Part shown: piece after piece, positions 56,690-64,000 of the stretch
Layout of the letters: the number at the start of each line of letters is the position of its first letter
Position numbering within the stretch: position 1 is the first letter of the stretch
Assembly: GCA_963573385.1 (NCBI GenBank)
Contig: CAUYLG010071677.1
Location: 1-64,000, forward strand
Direction: 5' to 3'
From: Cacajao melanocephalus
Taxonomy: Eukaryota > Chordata > Mammalia > Primates > Pitheciidae
DNA: 64,000 bases
Translations under genes and position numbers: made by a program
Notes under the pieces: generated by a model
What the model saw: the letters and a program-made list of their open reading frames with translations, nothing else
Databases searched by the model: none
What the model was told of the DNA's origin: nothing

Positions 56690-57164
56690 TTCTATTCATG
56701 GAAATGTAAATTAATTCAGCCACCATGGAAATCAGTTTGGAGATTTCTGAAGAAAACTTAAAATAGAGCAACCATTTGACCCAGCAATCCAAAGGAAAAT
56801 AAATAATTCAACCATCCAAAGGAAAATAAATAATTCAACCAAAAAAACACGTGCACATGTATGTTCATCACTCCACTATTCATAATAGCACAAAGACATC
56901 GAATCAACCTAGGTTCGCATCAGTGGTGGATTAGATCAAGAAAATGTGGTATATAGCCACCATGGAATGTAACACAGCTATAAAGAACAACAACAACATG
57001 TCTTTGCAGCAATATGGATGCAGGTGGAGGCCATAATCCTAAGCAAACTAATATAGGAACAGAAAACCAAATAACACATGTCCTCACTTATAAGTGGGAA
57101 CTAAACATTGGATACACAGGGACATAAACATGGGAACAATAGACACTGCAGACTACTAGTGTAG
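56690..57164 (+). mobile_element. Primate-age L1 3' end, sense, left of THE1 insertion
   Basis: 'accatttgacccagcaatcc', 'aaaatgtggtatatagccac' and 'tataagtgggaactaaacat' are L1 ORF2 C-terminus and 3' UTR. A 28-bp block ('aaggaaaataaataattcaa') is tandemly duplicated near 56792-56843. The element resumes at 57528. Confidence 0.87.
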
Positions 57165-57527
57165 TGATATAATTTGGCTGCGTCCCCACCCAAATCTCAT
57201 CTTGAATTGTAGCTCCCATAATTCCCACATGTCATGGGAGGGACCCAGTGGGAGGTAATTGAATCATAGGGGTGGTCCTTCCCATGCTGTTCTCCTGATA
57301 TTGAATAAGTCTCACAAGATCTGATGGTTTTATAAAGAGGTGTTCCCCTGCACATGCTCTTTTGCCTGCTACCATGTAAGATGTGACTTTGCTTCTCCTT
57401 TGCCTTCCACCGTGATTGTGTGTCTTCCCTAGCCATGTGGAACTGTGAGTCAATCAAACCTCTTTCCTTTATGAATTACCTAGTCTTGGGTATGTCCTTA
57501 TTAGCAACATGAGAGCAGACTAATACA
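57165..57527 (+). mobile_element. THE1-type solo LTR (ERVL-MaLR) inside an L1
   Basis: Opens TGATATAATTTGGCTGCGTC and closes GACTAATACA, 363 bp long. TGTAG (57160-57164) and TGTGG (57528-57532) fit a 5-bp duplication. It interrupts the L1 3' UTR, so the LTR is younger than that L1. Confidence 0.93.
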
Positions 57528-57680
57528 TGTGGGGAGGTGTGTCATGGGTAAAAAAAAAACTATTGGGTGTTATGCTCATTACCTAGTGACAGCATCCACA
57601 CCTCAAACCTCAGCATCATGCAATATACCCATGTAACAGACCTGCACATGTACCGGTTTCTAAAATAAGAGTTGAAATTT
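57528..57680 (+). mobile_element. Primate-age L1 3' terminus, right of THE1 insertion
   Basis: 'aactattgggtgttatgctc' to 'ctaaaataagagttgaaatt' completes the L1 3' UTR of 56690-57164. Confidence 0.85.
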
Positions 57681-57689
57681 AAAAAATAA

Positions 57690-59340
57690 CAATTACAACT
57701 TACATGAACAACCTGAAAGTGAAACTATCAAGGCAATTTTATTGTCAATTCAATAGCATCAAAATTATATAGTAAGGAACAAATTTTAAATAAAAAAGTA
57801 TAACATGTATACTGCGAAAAGTAGAAAACTGCTGGAAAAATTAAAGATCTAAATAAACGGAAAGACATCACTGTTCATGGATCTGAAGACAATATTTTTA
57901 GGATGGCGATATTCTTCAAATTGATCTATAAGTTTAATACAATTCTTATCAAAATCCCAGCTGGCTTATTTCCAGAAATTAACAAGCTGAATCTAAAATT
58001 TATATGGAAACTCAAGGGACTAAAAAAATAGCTTTAAAAAATCTTGAAAAAGAAGAAAAAGGTTGAAGGACTCACGCTTCACAATTTCAAAACTTACCAC
58101 AAAGTTTAGCAATCAGGACAGTGTGGTATTGGCATAAGTTAGACATATAGATCAATAGAATAGATGTGTGCCAACACAATTCAATGATTTGAGACCACTG
58201 GATATCCACATGCAAGAAAATGAAATCAGACCCTCTGCCTCCCACCATAATACAAAAATTAACTCAAAATGGATCAAAGACCTAATGTAGATTTAAAACT
58301 ATAAAATTCTTTGAAAAAGCATAGGAATAAATATGGCTATATATTGTGCAACTGCTTTTAAAAATATGATAAAAACCCAAGCAACCAAAATTACATTTAT
58401 TGGCTATCATCAAAGTTTAAAAGTTACACAATTTAATGTCAAACATCATGAAAATCAAAATATAAGCAATAGAGTCAGATAATATATTTTCAAATCATAT
58501 ATCTGAATGAAAAATTTATCTGAAAAAATAAAGAACACTTACAATTCCATAATGAAAAAAAACACTATTTAAAAATGGGCAAAGGTTCTGAACAGACATT
58601 TCTCCAAAGAATATATACAAATGGCTAGTAAAGATATGAAAAGATTCTCAACATCACTTAATCAGGGAAATGCACATCAAAACCATAAAAGGATAGCACC
58701 TCAATCCCTCTAGAATTCTATAAAGGGTGTATAACAACAAGTGTTGGCAAGGATGTAAAGAAATCGGAATTCTGCACTGCTGGTGGGAATGCAAAATGAT
58801 ACAGACACTTTGAAAATCAGTCTCACAGTTCCTCTCTGAATATTGTATCATATAGCCCAGCAATTCCACTCCTACATATTTATCTAAAAGCAATGAAAAC
58901 ATGACTGCACAAAATGTGTATAGGAAGGATCATAAAAGTGTTATTTGTAATAGCCAAAAGGTGAAAAACCACCTAAATGTCCATCAGCTGAGGAATAAAT
59001 AAAATGGTGATAAATCCATAAAATAAAATAGTGTCCAGCAATACAAAGTATGAAGCACAAATATATGCTACAACAGAGATAATCCTTGAAAACAGTGTGA
59101 GTGAAATAAGCCAGTTTCAAGACCTTGCATTATGTGTTCAAAACAGGCATATTTAAATAGAAGCTTAGTGTCTGTCTAGGGCTATCAGGATAAATTTGTA
59201 GTTGACAGCTGAAGAGTGGTGAAATCCACTAAAATTGGCTTTGTAATTGTTGCACAAATACATGAATATATTATACTAAATTCCATTGAATTGTACACTT
59301 GAAATGGTTGAATGGTATGTGAATTGTGTATCAATGACCA
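57690..59340 (+). mobile_element. Old L1M ORF2 3' half and 3' UTR, sense
   Basis: Colinear with the L1 reverse transcriptase end and C-terminal domain ('catcactgttcatggatctg', 'gaccctctgcctcccacc', 'atgggcaaaggttctgaaca', 'ctgctggtgggaatgcaaaa', 'cacctaaatgtccatcagct'). The 3' trailer is 'gaattgtacacttgaaatgg'. Many stops are present, so it is inactive. Confidence 0.88.
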
Positions 59341-60219
59341 CCCTGATATCTTCCTTGTGGCCCTCAGTGGTATGCCGTGAAGGCTTTCCGTAGGACATAT
59401 TGGCTTCTGGTTTTTGTTCTAGCATGTCAGAAGCTTGAAAGTGGCCACAGCATCCTAACAAATAAAAAGCTGAACCAACTGAAAAACCAACAACTCTTAG
59501 CTCAGTAAGAAAAACAAAGTCTTAAGGCAAATTGGTCCCTCCAAAATTGAAGCAACTGATAGGCAGATGCAGAGAATCACAACTTACTAGAACAGAAATT
59601 CAGGAGCTGAAACCTCTGCTGAATTATAATTAACAGATTGTTGAAGACATTGTGTAGACAAGTATGAGAGATTAAAACTTGAGGGTAACCAGGTCATTGT
59701 GGAAGAGGGGCACAGTTTTGTGTTTTATCTCCTGCAGTTCTACCAGGTTCATACGTGAATATGCTAGAAAAATCCCCTTGTGCTTCCTGCAGGAGAAAGG
59801 GGAAAGAAACTATTTTGAAATACACTGGAGCATTGTGTTCATTTTAATAAAGTCTGCCTTCAGGAAAAACTGTTTAACCTGCTAGGGTTTTATCAGAGCC
59901 TAACTGACCTGGGGGAAGGGAAATACCTGACTCCAGCTGGTTCTCGCCTTCCTTGTGGAGGAAGGGAAATAACCAATTCCAGGCCACTCTATCTAGCCAT
60001 CCTGTTCCACTTAAGGAGAGGAGAAAATACAAAACAAAACTGAGAAGCATGTGTGAAGTTCACAGTCCAGCGGCACAAGCTCACTAAAAGACAGAACTAA
60101 TTATAGGACTATAAAGAGCTTCTCTACCCTCTTCACCTTACCAACACTTACTAAGGGCCGATTTTCATGCTTGTCCTTATGATTCTTGGATTAAAAAATA
60201 AAGGCCTATTTTCAGCAGT
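59341..60219. other. Anonymous sequence, possibly L1M 5' region
   Basis: It directly precedes an L1M ORF1-like segment and may be its 5' part. No diagnostic phrase was recognised. Confidence 0.4.
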
Positions 60220-62175
60220 TCCTTTTACCCAGTACATAATGTCCAGCTCTTAAGAGAAAAAAATCACAAGACATACTAAAGGAAAAAAAAAAAAAGTTGA
60301 AAGAACAGAGAATGCATTCAAACCAGACTCAGATAGACAGGGATATTGGGATTAATTATAAGAGTAGGAATTTAAAATAACTATGATTAATTAATATGCT
60401 AAGGGATTTAATGGATAAAGTAGATACTAGGCAAGAACAAGTAGGCAGTGCAAGCAGAGAGATGGAAATTCTAAGAAAGAACAAAAAGAAATGCTACAGA
60501 TCAAAAACACTGGAAGAGACATGAAGACTGACTTTGATAGGCTTATTACTAGACTAGACAGAGCTGAGGTTAAGGATATCTAAGTAGTAACCTTCAAAAT
60601 AGAAAAGTAAAGAGAAAAACAGCTGGAAAAAATCCCAGAACAGAATATCCAAGAACTGTGGGACTACTCCAAATGGTATCACATCCTACGTATAATGAGA
60701 ATATTGAAAGGATAGAAAATAAAGGAACAGTGAAATACTTGGAACAATAATGACTGTTTCCTCAAATTAATGTCATACATTAAACCACGTATTTAAGAAG
60801 CTTAGGGAACACCAAGAAAGATAAATGCCAAAATTCTACACCTATGCATATAATTTTCAAGCTACAGAAAATCAAAGATGAATTAAAAATTCTGAAAGAA
60901 GCCAGAGAAAAAAATATATCAGCATGGTATGTCTTTCTTTGTCCCATTATGATGCTAACATCATTTTTAAAATTAAAAAAAGCAGAAATAACTATATTAA
61001 TTGCTGACATATTAGATCTCAGAGCAAGAAAAGTTATCAGAAATAAAAAAGGGTATTATGTAATAATAAAGGGATCAATTATCCACAAATACATAACAAT
61101 TTTAATATGCATGCACCTAACAACAGAGCTTCAAAATACAGAGGCCAAAACTGATGTAAGTGCAAGACGAAGTAGAAGAATTCACTATTATAGTTGGAGA
61201 TTTCAACACCCCATTATCAGAAATAGTTTCAGCAGGCAGAATATCAGTAAGGACATCATTAAACTCAACAATACCAACAATCAACTGTATGTAATGGACA
61301 TCCATGAACTACTTCATCCGACAACAGCAGAATAAACATTCTTTTCAAGTTCACAATGAACATTTACCAAGAAAGACCACATTCTAGATCATAAAGCAAA
61401 CCTTAACAAATTTAAAATAATAAAAATTATACAGTGTATTTTCTCACACCACAATGGAACTAAATTTGAAACTGATTAAAGTAGAATAGCTGGAACATTC
61501 TCAAATGCTTGAAGATTAAACAGCACACTTCTGAAAGTGGTAAAAGCATATGACAAATTTCACCATCTATTCATGGTAACAGCAAAACTAAACCAATTTT
61601 TAAAAACTCTCAACCAACTAGAAATAAAGGAAATGTTCAAATCTGATGAACAATGCCTATAACAACCTATAAGAAATATTACATTACATGGTAAAATATT
61701 AAAAATATTGTTTGTCATTAGTTCTATAAAAGTGCTTACTATTAATATTTCTATTCAGCATTACATTTGGCATTCTGATCAGTGCAATCTGATAAGGAAA
61801 TATATACTTAAAATTTTCATAAGAGAGTTGATCTCTTCTTAAAATTTATTTAGAGGTGGGGTATTGTTATGTTGTCTAGGCTGGTCTCAAACTCCTGGCC
61901 TCAAGCCATCCTCATGCTCACCCTCAGAAGTAGCTATGATTACGAGCACAAGTCACCATGCCCAGCAAGAGTATATCTTGTGTCCTGACCACATGCAGAT
62001 ACACACACACACTCATAATATTGGTAACTGAGATGATAGATGTGTTCATCAACTTAATTGTAGTAATAATTTCAAAAGGAGTAGATATATCATCACATTA
62101 TACACCTTGAATATATACAATTTTATTTACCAGTTTTACCTCAATAAAGCTTAAATACAAAGAAAAAAAAAAGAA
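60220..62175 (+). mobile_element. Old L1M, sense, ORF1 joined to ORF2, with 3' end
   Basis: 60470-60920 follows L1M ORF1 ('aaatgctacagatcaaaaac', 'aatatccaagaactgtggga', 'aagccagagaaaaaaatata'). The sequence then passes into the ORF2 endonuclease region ('ttatagttggagatttcaac') and ends with an L1M 3' trailer near 62085-62155 ('ttttacctcaataaagctt'). The 163-codon frame at 60844-61335, the longest in the window, spans the ORF1/ORF2 join, so it is an accidental fusion in a deleted element. An Alu monomer sits at 61850-61967. Confidence 0.8.
61850..61967 (-). mobile_element. Free left Alu monomer (FLAM-like), antisense
   Basis: 'ttatgttgtctaggctggtc' to 'caagtcaccatgcccagc' is a diverged left-monomer complement. 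Confidence 0.78.
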
Positions 62176-62198
62176 AAACAGTATTAGAAAAGCATTAG

Positions 62199-62479
62199 GT
62201 TTTTTTCTATTGAGGCAAGATGGCCGATAAGAAGCAGCTGCAGTCTATGGCACTCATGGAGAGGATTGAAAAGGGACAAGTGAATTCAACACCTTCAACT
62301 GAAGTATCCTAAATACTAAATTCTAAATTGCTGTTTGTTATCAAATGGCAAAGTCAGGAAGTGTTCTCAAAGTGGTTACCTTTCTTCTTTTTTTGAGTAA
62401 TAAAAAGCAGTTTTATAATCTTTTAAATATGGTTGGATTAAATGTTACATAATAAAAACTTTGGTTTAAAAAGGAAAAA
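62199..62479 (+). pseudogene. Short retropseudogene of unidentified mRNA
   Basis: An intronless unit flanked by perfect 13-bp duplications AGAAAAGCATTAG (62186-62198 and 62480-62492) ends in an A-rich tail. It has AATAAA-type signals near 62399 and 62451. Near its 5' end 'gaggcaag' precedes an ATG at 62220, opening a 30-codon frame to TAA at 62310. That frame begins MADKKQLQSMALMERIEKGQ. I do not recognise the parent gene. The short frame may be a remnant of a longer coding region with a deletion or early stop. Confidence 0.75.
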
Positions 62480-62639
62480 AGAAAAGCATTAGAAATTTTT
62501 GACTTCATAAAAATTAAAAATTTCTCATGGAAAAAAGGTATATGGTCAAAATATTAAAATGAAAATGTTTACAACATAATTTGTAAAAAGTTTAGTGTTC
62601 TTAAAATCTGTAAAATATTTTACAAATAAGTATCAAACT

Positions 62640-63800
62640 AAAGTTTTAAAAATAATAATTTTTGCCAACCTGAGGATTTGAAATGATATCTCATTTTTGG
62701 TATTGTTTTGATCTCCCTAATTGCTAGTGAGGTAAAGCATTTTTTAAAATATAGAATTTACCTATTTAGATTTTTCTTTTATCTCTTACTCATATATATC
62801 TTTTACCAGTTTTTCTTACTTGGCTATATAATGTAGAAACATTGATGTATAGATTTATACATGTGTATTACATACTAATACCTTTTATATTCTTTGAGTG
62901 TCTATACTTTGTGTTTCTAGTGTTTCTTAAATAGAAATTTACTCTTTTCTTCTTTGTGGCTTATTGTGGATTCTTAAAAAATCTTCCCTATTGATACATC
63001 TTTATTCTAAAATTTTTGTTTTAGTTCCATTTGTCTATTTCAGTATTTATGATTATTCCTATATCAGTATTACATTGTGTTATTATGGTTTATTTTTGCT
63101 TTGTTAGGAAGAGTTTCTGACCTTTATCTTTTTTTTAATCAAACTTCTCTTGCATATCTTGGCTATATTTTCTTTTATATAATTGTAGAATCAGCTTGTC
63201 TAGTTCTGTGTAAAAGCTGTTGAGATTTTGCTTGAACTAATCTTGATTGCTAGCATTATAATATTAGATGACTAAACACACAAATATGGTAAATATCTAA
63301 ACTTACTGTGATCTTTTAGTTTCTTAATTCAAATTTTATAATTTTCTACGTTATAGTCTTACTCATCTTTTAAGAGATTTATTTTTTAGTTACATTTGAG
63401 TTCTTGCATCTATTATAAATTTTATTTTAAAATTATTTTTGGAATAATTATAGGTTAGGATGTTACTGGTTTTTGTATACTGAACTTGTATCTTAACTGA
63501 TTTGTCTTATTAGCTTTATCAGTTTTTCTGAGATTTTCTGTGGAAAAGTTGTATGTAAACAGTTGCATAATTTAAATTTGAGATGAGTTTTGTGACTTTC
63601 CCTTTAATCTGTATACTTCCTTCAGTTTTCTTACCCTGTGTTGCTATTATTTGAGTAGAAATTGTGAAAACAAACACTTTGTCATCTACCTGGCTTTAAG
63701 GGGATTGTCCCTAATATTTCACCGTTAATTATGATGTTTGTGGAGGTTGTTGGTAACTATCCTTTGTCATGTTAAGGTAGCTTCTTATATTCAATATGAC
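62640..63800 (-). mobile_element. Old L1M, antisense
   Basis: The plus strand reads as L1M 3' end and ORF2 complement: 'gatatctcatttttggtatt', 'ttgatctccctaattgctag', then 'tagaatcagcttgtctagtt' and 'caaacactttgtcatctacc'. The opposite orientation to 60220-62175 marks a separate element. Confidence 0.7.
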
Positions 63801-64000
63801 CTCGTTATTAAGAACAGGTTTTCTAGAGCTAAATTATCTAGTTCAATCTTGTTCTACTGTTTACTAGCCACTGGACCTGGGAGGAGTTTTAGAACTGCTT
63901 TGTTCTTAATACAACAGCTTTGTGGACACTTGCTTTTGGTATATTATATTTGATACCATGCTATATAAATATATATGTCAATATTTATATCTACAAATAT

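Overview
The window looks like anthropoid primate, most probably human, nuclear DNA from an AT-rich, gene-poor region. It holds about sixteen Alu or Alu-monomer insertions, primate-age L1 3' ends, two THE1-type solo LTRs and much older L1M, HAL1, MIR and ERVL/MaLR debris. I find no convincing protein-coding gene, tRNA, rRNA or snRNA. The longest open frames (about 100 to 163 codons) are either inside L1/Alu sequence or lack any recognisable family, and none has flanking evidence of a gene.

Layout. 1-5.7 kb: one copy of an unusual composite retroelement at the left edge, then old antisense L1M interrupted by a young 5'-truncated L1 and three antisense Alus. 5.7-15.7 kb: mostly anonymous sequence with solo LTRs (THE1, MLT1, MLT2, and an ERV1-type LTR with a clean 4-bp target duplication), a hAT transposon remnant and a striking 42-bp-arm hairpin. 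15.7-29 kb: the most repeat-poor part (MIRs, one MLT2 LTR, a few Alus), the best place to look for regulatory sequence. 29-31.4 kb: a HAL1/L1 ORF1-type remnant. 32-42 kb: an MST-like LTR, a diverged direct repeat, and long antisense L1M with nested younger L1 pieces. 42-49 kb: truncated Alu, L1 3' end and LTR-like remnants. 49.4-50.1 kb: the second copy of the composite retroelement, inverted, with perfect 13-bp target duplications. 51.7-62.2 kb: several sense-strand L1M segments interrupted by a ferritin light chain (FTL) processed pseudogene, a truncated L1, an MLT2 LTR and a THE1 LTR. 62.2-62.5 kb: a short retropseudogene of unidentified parentage. 62.6-64 kb: antisense L1M.

The genes do not work together as a system; the window is an archive of retrotransposition. 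The most unusual object is the composite element (L1 endonuclease-region fragment, anonymous segment, Alu 3' end, CT-rich tract, A-tail). It occurs twice in opposite orientation about 49 kb apart, and at least one copy was inserted by the LINE machinery. Family names below rest on recognising consensus sequences by eye, and boundaries without a stated target duplication are approximate.
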